Source: Bacteroidota bacterium (GTDB lineage Bacteria > Bacteroidota > Bacteroidia > Chitinophagales > Chitinophagaceae). Taken from it: a stretch of DNA of 64,000 nucleotides. The translations under genes were made by a program, and so were the position numbers. The stretch is from assembly GCA_013288745.1 (NCBI GenBank), contig JABDBG010000002.1, positions 1-64,000 on the forward strand. Direction: 5' to 3'. The notes beneath the pieces were generated by a model. It was not told the DNA's origin and made no database searches. It saw nothing but the letters and a program-made list of their open reading frames with translations. Numbering within the stretch: position 1 is the stretch's first letter; each line of letters begins with the position of its first letter. Shown in pieces: positions 51,147 to 59,400 of this stretch.

Positions 51147-51844
51147 GCGATTTTATTATCAACAATAATTAACCAGCGAAATGCCCACTGCCAGCGGATA
51201 GTGTATTTTTTTATTCCTGCCCGTGCAAATAAGTGTACCCAGTCTTTTTTTACAAAGCTGCGTGCTACTGATAAAGCAGCATCATTTTTTACAAGATAAG
51301 AGTTGCTGAAGATCTTCGTTAAATATTTAATAAGATAATAGGGTAGCCAATGACGTTGCAAGTCGTTAATAAAAAACGCTTCACGACTATTTTGCTGCAG
51401 CCATTGTAACATATCGATCAACTGATCATTCCTAAAATGATGACAAAACAAAGAAGAAAAAATAATGGTAGGATTGCGATCGAATTGTACAGCAGCATAA
51501 TCACTGCAGATCCATTGGCAATTTAATTGCGGATATCGCTCGCGTGCATAATTGATGCAACCTTCGTGCAGATCGATACCAATAAATTGCGCTTTGATAT
51601 TATGCTTTATACAATACTGATAAATAGCAAATAAATTATCACCGCCGCCACAACCGATCTCACAAATAGTAACCGGGTGGAGAGGATCGATCGATCTTTC
51701 TATCCCGCGAAGCGTGATCGAATGTCCGCCAAGCCAGGTATTGATAAAATTAAGTTCGGTAAGATTTTGTTTCAACGCATCGAACGGGATATTATCTCCA
51801 TCCAACAATTCTTTCTGACCACTGCGTTGACGAAGGTTTATCAT
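51143..51844 (-). CDS. Class I SAM-dependent methyltransferase of the polyketide operon
   Basis: 233 residues. SAM motif I is 'ICEIGCGGGDNLFAI' near residue 60, with an acidic post-motif 'IGIDLHEGCINYA' near 90. A 'SSLFCHHFRND' segment near 130 replaces the usual motif IV. Overlap with both neighbours (four bases each) shows translational coupling. It probably methylates the polyketide product of the type III synthase, by analogy with SrsB in the Streptomyces srs operon. The product is not known. Confidence 0.87.
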   Translation of the reverse strand: MINLRQRSGQKELLDGDNIPFDALKQNLTELNFINTWLGGHSITLRGIERSIDPLHPVTICEIGCGGGDNLFAIYQYCIKHNIKAQFIGIDLHEGCINYARERYPQLNCQWICSDYAAVQFDRNPTIIFSSLFCHHFRNDQLIDMLQWLQQNSREAFFINDLQRHWLPYYLIKYLTKIFSNSYLVKNDAALSVARSFVKKDWVHLFARAGIKKYTIRWQWAFRWLIIVDNKIA

Positions 51845-52923
51845 GCAGATAAGATAAAGGTTTCCATTGTTAACCCGGGGCCGAAGGCTGCACCAAATAT
51901 TTTTTCACCTTTTTTTGTGTTTGCCTTCGCTACTATTTCTTTCAATACAAATAATATCGTTGGGGAAGACATATTACCATAATCTTTCAACACATCATAA
52001 CTGGATTGCAGTTGTCCGTTTGTAAAACCAAGACTCTTATGTACCGATTCTAATATTTTTTTTCCTCCGGGATGAATGCACCAATGCGAGATATCCTGCT
52101 TCTTTAATTTCGCAGCAGTCAATGCATTGCTTGTGAGCTCATCGAAATCTTCTTCTATCAGATCAGGAATATAACTGCTCAAGGTCATTAAAAATCCTTT
52201 TGAAGATATATCCCAGGCCATGTCGCTGCTCCCTTTAGACGCTACCATTGAATAAAAATTATCGATGTTTATTCCGTCAGCATTTTTATCTCCCGTAATT
52301 AATACGGCCGCAGCACCATCAGCAAAAAGCATACTGCTCGTCATGTTCTCAATAGTAGGTTCATTCTGAAAATGTAAGGTGCAAAGTTCCGTACAAACGA
52401 TCAATACAGTAGCAGTTTCATCAGCCAGACAAAATGCATTCGCGATCTTTAGCGCATGTATTGCCGCATAACAACCCATAAAATTTACAGAAGTTCTTGT
52501 TGTAGTAGGAGGCAAGTGCAATAATTCAAGCAGCTCAAGATCTAAGCCCGGCGCACTCATTCCTGTACAGCTTACTGTTATGAGATGTGTTATTTTTTCT
52601 TTTGGAAATGATCCGATACAATCGGTGATCGCTTTTACTGATAATGGTGCAGCATATTGCTTGTATACTTTCATTCTATCTTCTACAGAAGGAAATGGCT
52701 CCAGGTTCTCTGTCGGAGAATAAAATTGCCAGTCTGCAGCTTCAGAACTATAATCAGGAATAACAGAATAACGTGTGTCAATTCCGCCTTGCCTGTATAG
52801 GAATTGTAATTTGCGGCTATCCGTTTCAGAGAGCGCATACACTTGCTTCATGAACGTCAGGATATTTTGCTGATCATGTTTAAAATTTGGCACCGCTGTA
52901 CCTATGGAGACTATCTTACTCAA
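51841..52923 (-). CDS. Type III polyketide synthase
   Basis: Chalcone/stilbene-synthase superfamily, 360 residues. The catalytic triad is intact: Cys151 in 'FMGCYAAIHAL', His284 in 'WCIHPGGKKIL' and Asn317 in 'DYGNMSSPT'. Additional blocks are 'ITVSCTGMSAPGLDLEL' (residues ~116-131) and 'FGPGLTMETF' at the C-terminus. It iteratively condenses malonyl-CoA on a starter acyl-CoA, giving alkylresorcinols or pyrones. The neighbours suggest tailoring by methylation, hydroxylation and prenylation. It overlaps the methyltransferase gene by four bases and the UbiA-like gene by eight. Confidence 0.95.
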   Translation of the reverse strand: MSKIVSIGTAVPNFKHDQQNILTFMKQVYALSETDSRKLQFLYRQGGIDTRYSVIPDYSSEAADWQFYSPTENLEPFPSVEDRMKVYKQYAAPLSVKAITDCIGSFPKEKITHLITVSCTGMSAPGLDLELLELLHLPPTTTRTSVNFMGCYAAIHALKIANAFCLADETATVLIVCTELCTLHFQNEPTIENMTSSMLFADGAAAVLITGDKNADGINIDNFYSMVASKGSSDMAWDISSKGFLMTLSSYIPDLIEEDFDELTSNALTAAKLKKQDISHWCIHPGGKKILESVHKSLGFTNGQLQSSYDVLKDYGNMSSPTILFVLKEIVAKANTKKGEKIFGAAFGPGLTMETFILSA

Positions 52924-53842
52924 AATGATTCCAGATTAATAAAATGATAAATGCCATATTAGTACAAGTCGCCGCGATCCAATTCATGCGCATGGTATTT
53001 TTAAAACTTGCGGCGCGCTGATCTTTTCTAACTTGTAAGAACCACCATGAAAAATAAATAATAATGGGAATAAAAAAAAGAGTGATCAATAATAATTTAT
53101 TGATGCTATGTTCTTGTACAAAGAACTGCGCCATTAATAACCAGGCTACTAAATAAACCAACCCGCAAAAAATAAACGTGCCCGAATATCCAAGTGTATA
53201 ACTGATGGTTTTTACACCATCGTCCGCATCTTGTTTATGCTGATATATCTGTGTCAGGGGATAGAATCCTCCAATCAGTAAAGCACAGATCAATATTCCC
53301 TGCCATGGCAACATACAGATACCTGCAGCATCAGTTCCATAATACACCATATAGAACGTTAATGCCCCCTGGAAGATGATCACTGTGAGATAGCCGATGA
53401 TAGCATATTGTTTTAATCGTATGCCCCTGTAACTATAAGCCTTAGACGCTAATATGTAGACTAACATCAGTGCAGCAAAAACAGGACTTACCAATAAACT
53501 TAATAAAACACCTATAATATCCAATATCATTGTCAGATAATATAATTGTGTTGATGGTGGTGGTGGTTTTTCAATACCGCCGATACTTTCTGTATCCTTG
53601 TCCATATAACTATTGTAACCATTGCTGGCAGGGTATATTAAAAAGTTAAGGATAAAAAATATCAACGCTGCATTGCTCCAATCAATATGCGGCACCATCG
53701 ATAAAGTAAAAAAATACAACGGCGCAAGGAAAAAAGAAAAAGGTATCCGTAATAGTTTTATGCTTGCAGCAGTTATCATGCGCCCGGTTTTATTTATCAG
53801 TGTAAAATAATATGAATTAGTTAAAGATATTTTATCCATCAT
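52916..53842 (-). CDS. UbiA-family prenyltransferase
   Basis: Integral membrane protein with about nine helices. The two Asp-rich motifs of aromatic prenyltransferases are present: N-S-Y-M-D-K-D at residues 77-83 and D-A-D-D at 205-208, in 'QHKQDADDGVKT'. It should attach an isoprenoid diphosphate to an aromatic acceptor, or transfer a polyprenyl chain. Its coupling to the type III PKS gene (8-base overlap) suggests the polyketide aromatic is the acceptor. That has no equal in the classic srs operon. A Pro-rich 'EKPPPPSTQ' follows the first motif. Confidence 0.88.
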   Translation of the reverse strand: MMDKISLTNSYYFTLINKTGRMITAASIKLLRIPFSFFLAPLYFFTLSMVPHIDWSNAALIFFILNFLIYPASNGYNSYMDKDTESIGGIEKPPPPSTQLYYLTMILDIIGVLLSLLVSPVFAALMLVYILASKAYSYRGIRLKQYAIIGYLTVIIFQGALTFYMVYYGTDAAGICMLPWQGILICALLIGGFYPLTQIYQHKQDADDGVKTISYTLGYSGTFIFCGLVYLVAWLLMAQFFVQEHSINKLLLITLFFIPIIIYFSWWFLQVRKDQRAASFKNTMRMNWIAATCTNMAFIILLIWNHFE

Positions 53843-53858
53843 AAAAATAAATAGTCAA

Positions 53859-54752
53859 TTATGAGTTTCCTAATTTACCGTAAATAGCAGTCACCCATCT
53901 TCTGGGCAATCTTATTAAAAATGAAGATGCTAAAGTGGCGAGTTTGCCTGGCACTATCAATAACCTTCCCCGTAGCGTTTTCTTTACTGCCACTTCACCA
54001 ACCTTATCCGGCAGTAGTGCCATTTCTTCTCCCACTTTGCCCATTTTTTCTTTGGTGTCTTTTATTACTTCAGGCTTTGTAAATACCGGGCCGGGGCAAA
54101 GCACACTTACGCTAATATGTTCTTTTTTCAATTGATACCTGAGCGAATAACTAAAAAATACAACAGCCGATTTGGTTGCTGAATACATATTTTTTGATGG
54201 GATAGGAGCTAGTCCGGCCATACTCGCCACATTTAAAATATAAGAAGGCGCATTTTTCTCCAGCAACGGAAGCAATGTTAAGGAAAGCGCCATGCAGGAC
54301 TCAACATTCAATCTTACCATATACCGCAGTGAATCTAGCGGCAATGATAAAAAATCCCTTGAACCGCCAATACCCGCAACATTGCAAAGCATTTTTAAAT
54401 GTATGTTTCGATCCGTGCACCATTTTGCAATTGCCTCTGCGGATGAATCTTTACTAAGATCGTACACCAGTATCTCTACATGAACATGGTATTTTGTTTC
54501 TAATCTTGTTTTTGCCGATTCTAAAGTATCTAAATGCCGTGCAATTAAAATTAAATTGTATTTGCGTTTGGCCAATGCTTCTGCAATACCATAGCCGATC
54601 CCTTTACTTCCTCCTGCAACCAATGCATAAGGTGCAGCAGCATCATACTGTATAATGGAAGAATCAATAAAAACAGGAGGCGCTACACTCGGCTTTGCAG
54701 CAGCTGTTATACTGCATGCAACAAAAAATAGAATACATAATTTTTTCATCAA
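53859..54752 (-). CDS. Short-chain dehydrogenase with N-terminal signal peptide
   Basis: Classical SDR: 'VAGGSKGIGYGIAEALA' (TGxxxGxG-type) near residue 46, 'CNVAGIGG' near 125, catalytic 'YSATKSAVVFF' (YxxxK) near 195 and 'PGPVFTKPEV' near 225. It carries an N-terminal stretch 'KKLCILFFVACSITAAAKPS', which reads as a secretion signal. An exported NAD(P)-dependent enzyme would be unusual, so it may instead act as a membrane anchor. First gene of the polyketide operon, with 16 bases to the UbiA gene. Confidence 0.87.
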   Translation of the reverse strand: MMKKLCILFFVACSITAAAKPSVAPPVFIDSSIIQYDAAAPYALVAGGSKGIGYGIAEALAKRKYNLILIARHLDTLESAKTRLETKYHVHVEILVYDLSKDSSAEAIAKWCTDRNIHLKMLCNVAGIGGSRDFLSLPLDSLRYMVRLNVESCMALSLTLLPLLEKNAPSYILNVASMAGLAPIPSKNMYSATKSAVVFFSYSLRYQLKKEHISVSVLCPGPVFTKPEVIKDTKEKMGKVGEEMALLPDKVGEVAVKKTLRGRLLIVPGKLATLASSFLIRLPRRWVTAIYGKLGNS

Positions 54753-54937
54753 TAGATAATTGCTTGTTAAATGCTTAACAAAATATGCGCCGATTTTAGT
54801 AGCAATTATTTTAAAAGATTTACCGAACCTGATTTACATACGAAATTTGCCGAAAAGCGGATGTAATTACTCTGAAAACGTTGCGGATGGAAGAAAGGAT
54901 GCCACAGCTATAAAAAAATTGAACTGTAAAGACTAAC

Positions 54938-55354
54938 TTATTTAAGTGCCAATACAAAACGCTTAAGCTCTGCTATTTCACTAGCAGTAAGCGTTTCATT
55001 CTTATCATATTTAATTTTTAGAAGCAGGACAGTCTTATGTTGCGGGCGTTTTTCCAATATTGCAGTTATCATTTCACCAACGACCCTATCTTTTTCAACT
55101 ACTGTTGCGGGTGCAGATATATCAGATTTATATCTGGTGGGCATCTTCTTTATTAAAGCTTCAAGTGTTGCTAATTTACTTGTGGAGATATTTTCTATCT
55201 GAGCGGTCTTGCTGTATAAACCTTCCAATTGCTTTTTGCTGAGGCTTCCACGCTGTTGGTATTGTTTGTAAAGACTTATTATGAAGGAAGAAACAGGGTA
55301 GGCGACAATGCATTCCTCTAATATCTCATTAACGATGTCTATCCGAGGCTTCAT
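54938..55354 (-). CDS. Helical protein of unknown function
   Basis: 138 residues with no motif I know. Residues ~1-45 ('MKPRIDIVNEILEECIV', 'YKQYQQRGSLSKKQLEGLYSKT') are helical, Lys- and Gln-rich. Residues ~75-95 hold a Thr-Arg-Tyr-Lys segment, and residues ~105-138 are helical ('KTVLLLKIKYDKNETLTASEIAELKRFVLAL'). Soluble, cytoplasmic by composition. It lies upstream of a heptad-repeat pair, which occupies the space to the DUF2795 gene, so the two could share a transcript. Confidence 0.6.
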   Translation of the reverse strand: MKPRIDIVNEILEECIVAYPVSSFIISLYKQYQQRGSLSKKQLEGLYSKTAQIENISTSKLATLEALIKKMPTRYKSDISAPATVVEKDRVVGEMITAILEKRPQHKTVLLLKIKYDKNETLTASEIAELKRFVLALK

Positions 55355-55468
55355 AAGTTATAAGTGGTAAGTTTTAAGTTATAAGTACTGCCGGTGCAAT
55401 TTATTTACGTTTTGTTATCAGCAAGGGTGTTTTCCAAACATAAAACTTATAACTTAAAACTCAGAACT
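55355..55468. repeat. Paired heptad arrays with exact 17-bp inverted repeat
   Basis: AAGTTAT-AAGTGGT-type words at 55353-55386 face AAAACTT-ATAACTT words at 55441-55468, with a ~58-base spacer. Within them 55370-55386 and 55445-55461 are exactly complementary over 17 bases. Confidence 0.85.
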
Positions 55469-55471
55469 GTA

Positions 55472-55693
55472 TTAATATTCGTCTTCATTGAAGAAGAAGT
55501 CATCCTGGCTTGGATAATCGGGCCAGATATCTTCTAATCCTTCATATACTTCACCTTCGTCTTCTAATTCCTGAAGATTTTCAATTACTTCAATAGGAGC
55601 GCCACTTCTGATGGAGAAATCTATCAATTCATCTTTCGTTGCAGGCCATGGTGCGTCTTCTAAATGAGAGGCTAATTCGAGTGTCCAGAACAT
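55472..55693 (-). CDS. DUF2795 family protein
   Basis: 73 residues, nearly identical in plan to the Bacteroidota DUF2795 proteins: 'MFWTLELASHLEDAPWPATKDELIDF' starts the protein, 'RSGAPIEVIENLQELEDEGEVYEGLEDIW' follows and an acidic 'DFFFNEDEY' tail ends it. A compact helical fold, cytoplasmic, function unknown, usually conserved and expressed. Its promoter is the best in the window (see 55717-55747). Confidence 0.92.
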   Translation of the reverse strand: MFWTLELASHLEDAPWPATKDELIDFSIRSGAPIEVIENLQELEDEGEVYEGLEDIWPDYPSQDDFFFNEDEY

Positions 55694-55716
55694 CTTCTAA
55701 ATGGGTTTAATTTTTG

Positions 55717-55747
55717 CAAATGTAAAAGTTTGGTGGAACTGACCAAA
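55717..55747 (-). promoter_or_regulatory. Consensus Bacteroidota promoter of the DUF2795 gene
   Basis: On the minus strand: TTTG (55747-55744), exactly 19 nt, then TACATTTG (55724-55717), about 25 bases before the ATG at 55693. Confidence 0.78.
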
Positions 55748-55756
55748 TGTGTTTTT

Positions 55757-55875
55757 TGGTTAAAAGTAAAAAGTTAAAAAGTAAAAGTAAAAAAACGGCT
55801 ATTTATCAGTAATTATTGCCTTATTTATAGGTGTTTTTTGTTTTTCCGTTTAATTTTTTCCTTTTTACTTAACTT
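55757..55875. repeat. Heptad-like A-rich array and short complementary arm
   Basis: TAAAAGT-AAAAAGT words run from about 55760 to 55794. CTTTTTACTTAACTT at 55861-55875 is complementary to part of them, ~65 bases away, and leads into the lolD start at 55883. Confidence 0.5.
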
Positions 55876-55882
55876 GTGCCTC

Positions 55883-56539
55883 ATGCTGAAGGCTACAGGT
55901 ATTTTTAAGAATTATGGAACATTGCCCGTATTAAAAGGGGTAGATATCACCATTCAAAAAGGAGAAATTGTAAGTATCGTGGGCTCTTCTGGAGCTGGGA
56001 AAAGTACTTTATTGCATATACTTGGCACATTAGATAAAGCCGATAAAGGAATAATAACCCTGGAAGATGAAAAAGTGGATCAACTGACGGGTAAAAAACT
56101 GGCTGCATTTAGGAATAAGCATATTGGCTTTGTTTTTCAGTTCCATCATTTATTGCCCGAATTCACTGCTTTGGAGAATGTTTGTATCCCGGGATGGATC
56201 GCAGGCACCAAAAAGAAAGAAGTGAATGAAAGAGCCCTGGAATTATTAAGCATTTTAGGCTTATCGGGCCGTTTAGAAAACAAACCCAATCAATTATCAG
56301 GTGGAGAACAGCAAAGGGTGGCTGTGGCAAGGGCGCTGATCAATAACCCATCGATAATCATGGCAGATGAACCCACTGGCAACCTTGATAGCAAGAACGC
56401 CAAAGAACTGCACCAGCTATTCATCGACTTAAGAAAAAATTTCAACCAAACTTTTTTGATCGTGACCCACAATGAAGAAATGGCTCAAATGAGTGATAGG
56501 ACTTTGCACATGAAGGATGGGTTTATGATCGATGGTTAA
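55883..56539 (+). CDS. lolD: Lipoprotein-releasing ABC ATPase LolD
   Basis: ATPase of the LolCDE type, which drives release of lipoproteins from the inner membrane. Motifs: Walker A 'GSSGAGKST', signature '[15 protein letters not shown]', Walker B '[12 protein letters not shown]', and H-loop 'FLIVTHNEE'. Short ABC domain of 219 residues with no transmembrane part. The start is at ATG 55883; the in-frame upstream ATG would add a hydrophobic stretch not seen in this family. The permease genes are not in the window. It is one of four ABC ATPases here, and LolD fits best by length and motifs, but MacB-type ATPases are close. Confidence 0.85.
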   Translation: MLKATGIFKNYGTLPVLKGVDITIQKGEIVSIVGSSGAGKSTLLHILGTLDKADKGIITLEDEKVDQLTGKKLAAFRNKHIGFVFQFHHLLPEFTALENVCIPGWIAGTKKKEVNERALELLSILGLSGRLENKPNQLSGGEQQRVAVARALINNPSIIMADEPTGNLDSKNAKELHQLFIDLRKNFNQTFLIVTHNEEMAQMSDRTLHMKDGFMIDG

Positions 56540-56540
56540 A

Positions 56541-56602
56541 TTGCTGGTGTTAAATTGTTAATTGAAATACAACGTGATGCCTCAATCAACAATTTATCCA
56601 TT
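56541..56602. repeat. Heptad-like paired A+T-rich sequence
   Basis: GTTAAATTGTTAATTG and, ~40 bases on, complementary TTAAACAATTAAAC words with drift. Between the convergent lolD and pduO-type genes. Confidence 0.5.
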
Positions 56603-56608
56603 AAACAA

Positions 56609-57169
56609 TTAAACACGCGGCTTCCAGGGAATCTCGGCTACATTCAACAAATGGCCCGTATATCTTGCCAAAACAAACAGATAATCACTTAAACGGTTGA
56701 GGTATTTAATTACTAAGGGTTCTACAAATAATTCATGTTCCTGCATATTTACACAAATACGTTCTGCTCTTCGGCAAATGCAACGGGCTATATGCGTTGT
56801 TGATATGGCAGGGTGTCCTCCGGGCAAGATGAAAAATTTCATTGCGGGTAACACTTCATTCATTGCATCGATCTCTTTTTCCAGCAGCTCAACGTCGGTC
56901 TCTTTTAGATCAGGGATCTTCATCTTAGTTTCCTTTTCAGGATCACATGCTAATGATGAGCCGATGGTAAACAACCTGTCTTGTATCTCTCTTAAAATAT
57001 CTTTACTGTGAATAACTGTTATTTGATCCGAGACCAATCCTATATAAGAATTCAATTCATCAACGGTACCATAACTTTCAATACGCAGATGGCTCTTGGG
57101 AACTTTTGTTCCGCCGATCAAACTTGTTTTGCCAAGGTCGCCTGTTTTAGTATATATTTTTAGTGCCAT
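56609..57169 (-). CDS. Corrinoid adenosyltransferase, PduO type
   Basis: ATP:cob(I)alamin adenosyltransferase that makes the adenosylcobalamin cofactor. The N-terminus 'MALKIYTKTGDLGKTSLIGG' is the family consensus (KIYTKTGD-x-G-x-T), followed by 'LRIESYGTVDELNSYIGL', 'CRRAERICV' near residue 125 and 'YLNRLSDYLFVLARY' near 160, the Asn and Arg of the ATP site included. 186 residues, as expected for a PduO domain alone. I use the ATG at 57169. It has no nearby cobalamin genes, and no riboswitch is seen. Confidence 0.95.
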   Translation of the reverse strand: MALKIYTKTGDLGKTSLIGGTKVPKSHLRIESYGTVDELNSYIGLVSDQITVIHSKDILREIQDRLFTIGSSLACDPEKETKMKIPDLKETDVELLEKEIDAMNEVLPAMKFFILPGGHPAISTTHIARCICRRAERICVNMQEHELFVEPLVIKYLNRLSDYLFVLARYTGHLLNVAEIPWKPRV

Positions 57170-57171
57170 AT

Positions 57172-57242
57172 TTATGTACGATTTACAATGTTGGATGTAC
57201 GATGTAAAAGATCTATATCGCATACCAAACTTCGTACATTAT
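57172..57242. repeat. Heptad-periodic GTACGAT array
   Basis: From 57176, words GTACGAT-TTACAAT then GTTGGAT-GTACGAT occur at a 7 bp period, and a short partly complementary TTCGTACATT lies ~30 bases later. Upstream of the pduO-type start. Confidence 0.68.
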
Positions 57243-57255
57243 TCTAATAACACAA

Positions 57256-57281
57256 AGCCCCTATTCAAAAGAATAAGGGCT
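57256..57281. terminator. Hairpin between pduO-type and DUF4382 genes
   Basis: AGCCCCTATTC with GAATAAGGGCT across AAAA, one mismatch. The T-tail is weak, so a transcriptional attenuator or weak terminator of the DUF4382 gene is possible. Confidence 0.5.
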
Positions 57282-57308
57282 CATGCTTAATATATTGTTT
57301 TCAGTAAA

Positions 57309-58280
57309 TTAGTTAACACTAACATCTGCTGATGCAGTAACATTTACAGTTGCATTTGATTTTGCATTTACAACAAGCGATAAAATATCTAATGCTGTAG
57401 CACTTGATGTAAACATACCTTGCAACACAAGCTTACCATCATGGTTAACATCGTTATAGCTTGCAAAATGTATTTCGTAAATACCGCTATCTAAATAACT
57501 TAATTTATAAGTTCCTGCAGTTACAACTGAACTGGTAACAGCATTTGCAAATTTAATACCGCTAGCACCTTGTCCTTGTAATTCAGCAGCAGAATATGTT
57601 CCTGCTTTATAAATATAAGCGATTACAGTGTCTGAAGCATAAACAGTGTTTGTAAATGTACCTGAAATATTAGCACTTTCAGTTGCATCTACTAAACGTA
57701 CTGAATTTTGTAATTCAGCTGCTGTAACAAGAGTAAAAGAAGCAGTATCTCCTGTTAAAGGATGAGTGATCATTTTACGTAAATCAAAATCCGCAACAAG
57801 TGCATTAAGCGCTGCTGTATCTTTTAAAGTAAAGTTTTTGGCAACTGTAATAGTATTAACAGAACTTGTTAAGGCATGTTTTACATTATCCGTAGTTAAT
57901 ACATATGCACCTGGTGCAACACCACTTGAATCTTTAGTATAATCCAACACAAACGTAATAGTGCTGTATGATTTTCCTTGAAGACTGAAATTGCCGATAT
58001 TTCTAACATTGCCATTTTTGAATGCTGCTAGATCAACCGTCGTTTTATTAAATCCTTTGATGCTTTGCCCATCCAATTTAATATCTGCAATAGTTACAAA
58101 TACGCCACTTACTGATGCGTCATCTATTGCCCCATCGGTTGTACCCATTGATGTTTTAGCATTGCCTGAATTTTGTGAATTACTACTGCTTTTTTTGCAA
58201 GAGATCAATGATAAAGAAGATAATAAAGCTCCCGCTATAATTATACTTGTAAGTCTGTTTGTTAATTTAATTTTCAACAT
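57309..58280 (-). CDS. DUF4382 lipoprotein
   Basis: 323 residues. Lipoprotein signal ending 'SLSLISC' (Cys 28) then KK-SSS. The N-terminal half is DUF4382-like: 'GTTDGAIDDASVSGVFVTIADIKLDG' has the usual 'L-T-D-x-P' region replaced by G-A-I-D-D, followed by 'TTVDLAAFKNGNVRNIGNFSL' and 'YSTITFVLDYTKDSSG'. DUF4382 proteins are secreted and beta-rich. The C-terminal half has 'AGTYKLSYLDSGIYEIHFASYNDV', resembling a carboxypeptidase-regulatory-like module. Likely an outer-membrane lipoprotein; function unknown. Confidence 0.85.
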   Translation of the reverse strand: MLKIKLTNRLTSIIIAGALLSSLSLISCKKSSSNSQNSGNAKTSMGTTDGAIDDASVSGVFVTIADIKLDGQSIKGFNKTTVDLAAFKNGNVRNIGNFSLQGKSYSTITFVLDYTKDSSGVAPGAYVLTTDNVKHALTSSVNTITVAKNFTLKDTAALNALVADFDLRKMITHPLTGDTASFTLVTAAELQNSVRLVDATESANISGTFTNTVYASDTVIAYIYKAGTYSAAELQGQGASGIKFANAVTSSVVTAGTYKLSYLDSGIYEIHFASYNDVNHDGKLVLQGMFTSSATALDILSLVVNAKSNATVNVTASADVSVN

Positions 58281-58579
58281 GATTTTTTAGTTTTTTTTAT
58301 TAGTTTTTTATTGATTTATTTCTTTTGTATTTTTCAAACCACATGCCCAATAATTAATTTGTAAAAAAATTAGTCACGAATTGATAAATTTTATATAAAA
58401 TAAAATCTTTATAAATAATTGATTATCAATAATTTACATATTTATAGAAAAATAAATTTCGCGAGAGGACTTATAAAATATTGATGAAAGTGATTTGTGG
58501 GGAACCGAGTAGTATATTCTACGTACAAAAAAATAACGAGTAATAAGTTGCTGAATGATTATTGAAGAAGCAGAAGGAA
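58281..58579. other. Intergenic region, no gene seen
   Basis: About 300 bases, A+T-rich with long T- and A-runs. I see no frame, stem-loop or consensus promoter in it. It must hold the start of the DUF4382 transcript, but no clean TAnnTTTG element with a partner is visible. Confidence 0.5.
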
Positions 58580-59284
58580 TTATGATTGTGCAATCATATT
58601 AGTTGTAATAATATCGCTCGCAATTATTCCATCCTTCAAGCGAACAACACGTTTTGCATAATTTGCGATGTCTTCTTCATGCGTTACTAAAATAACAGTG
58701 TTGCCGTCATTATGTATCTTAGTAAGGATATCCATTATTTCGTAAGATGTTTTAGAATCAAGGTTACCTGTTGGTTCATCTGCTAAAATAATAGAAGGAT
58801 TATTGATAAGTGCCCTCGCAATGGCAACTCGCTGGCATTGTCCGCCACTTAATTCATTTGGTTTATGATGACTGCGGTCGTCTAACCTAACTTTAGTTAA
58901 GACTTCCATCGCCCTTTCCAGTCTTTCTTTCTTTTCAATACCACTGTAGATAAGTGGGAGGGCAACATTTTCTATAGCAGTTAAACGCGGCAATAAATTA
59001 AATTGTTGAAAAACAAACCCGATCTCTTTATTGCGAACTTCGGCAAGGTCATTATCAGGCATGCCGCTTACGTCTTTTCCATTCAAAATATATTTACCAC
59101 TTGTAGGAGAATCGAGACAACCCAATATATTCATCAGGGTTGATTTTCCCGAACCGCTTGGTCCCATCAAAGCCACGTATTCATTTTTATAAATATCGAT
59201 ATTGATACCTTTCAATACCTGCAATTCTTGCTTACCCAAGTAATAACTTTTGTTGATATCTTCTAAATGAATAATGCCCTGCAT
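58580..59284 (-). CDS. ABC transporter ATPase, MacB/LolD type
   Basis: 234 residues. Walker A 'GPSGSGKST', Q-loop near '[12 protein letters not shown]', signature '[15 protein letters not shown]' with an unusual Cys in place of Gln, Walker B '[12 protein letters not shown]' and H-loop '[23 protein letters not shown]'. MacB-type ATPases energise export or mechanotransmission by an MacB/FtsX-like permease; none lies next to this gene in the window. The end of the protein continues after '[16 protein letters not shown]'. On its own transcript as far as seen. Confidence 0.9.
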   Translation of the reverse strand: MQGIIHLEDINKSYYLGKQELQVLKGINIDIYKNEYVALMGPSGSGKSTLMNILGCLDSPTSGKYILNGKDVSGMPDNDLAEVRNKEIGFVFQQFNLLPRLTAIENVALPLIYSGIEKKERLERAMEVLTKVRLDDRSHHKPNELSGGQCQRVAIARALINNPSIILADEPTGNLDSKTSYEIMDILTKIHNDGNTVILVTHEEDIANYAKRVVRLKDGIIASDIITTNMIAQS

Positions 59285-59288
59285 TTTT

Positions 59289-59400
59289 TAATTAATAATT
59301 GATAATTAATAATTTCTTGGTTGATGGTGTCTGTACTAAATAGTAATACTTCAATAATTTGAAGGAATTATTAATTACTGATTATTAATTCTTAATTACC
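59289..59400. repeat. Paired TTAATAA/AATTATT heptad arrays
   Basis: Left: TTAATAA-TTGATAA words at 59290-59314. Right: AATTATT-AATTACT words from 59366 to 59400, five in a row at an exact 7 bp period. The right arm reaches into the final codons of gatC, whose stop codon (59385-59387) is part of a repeat word. Confidence 0.8.
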
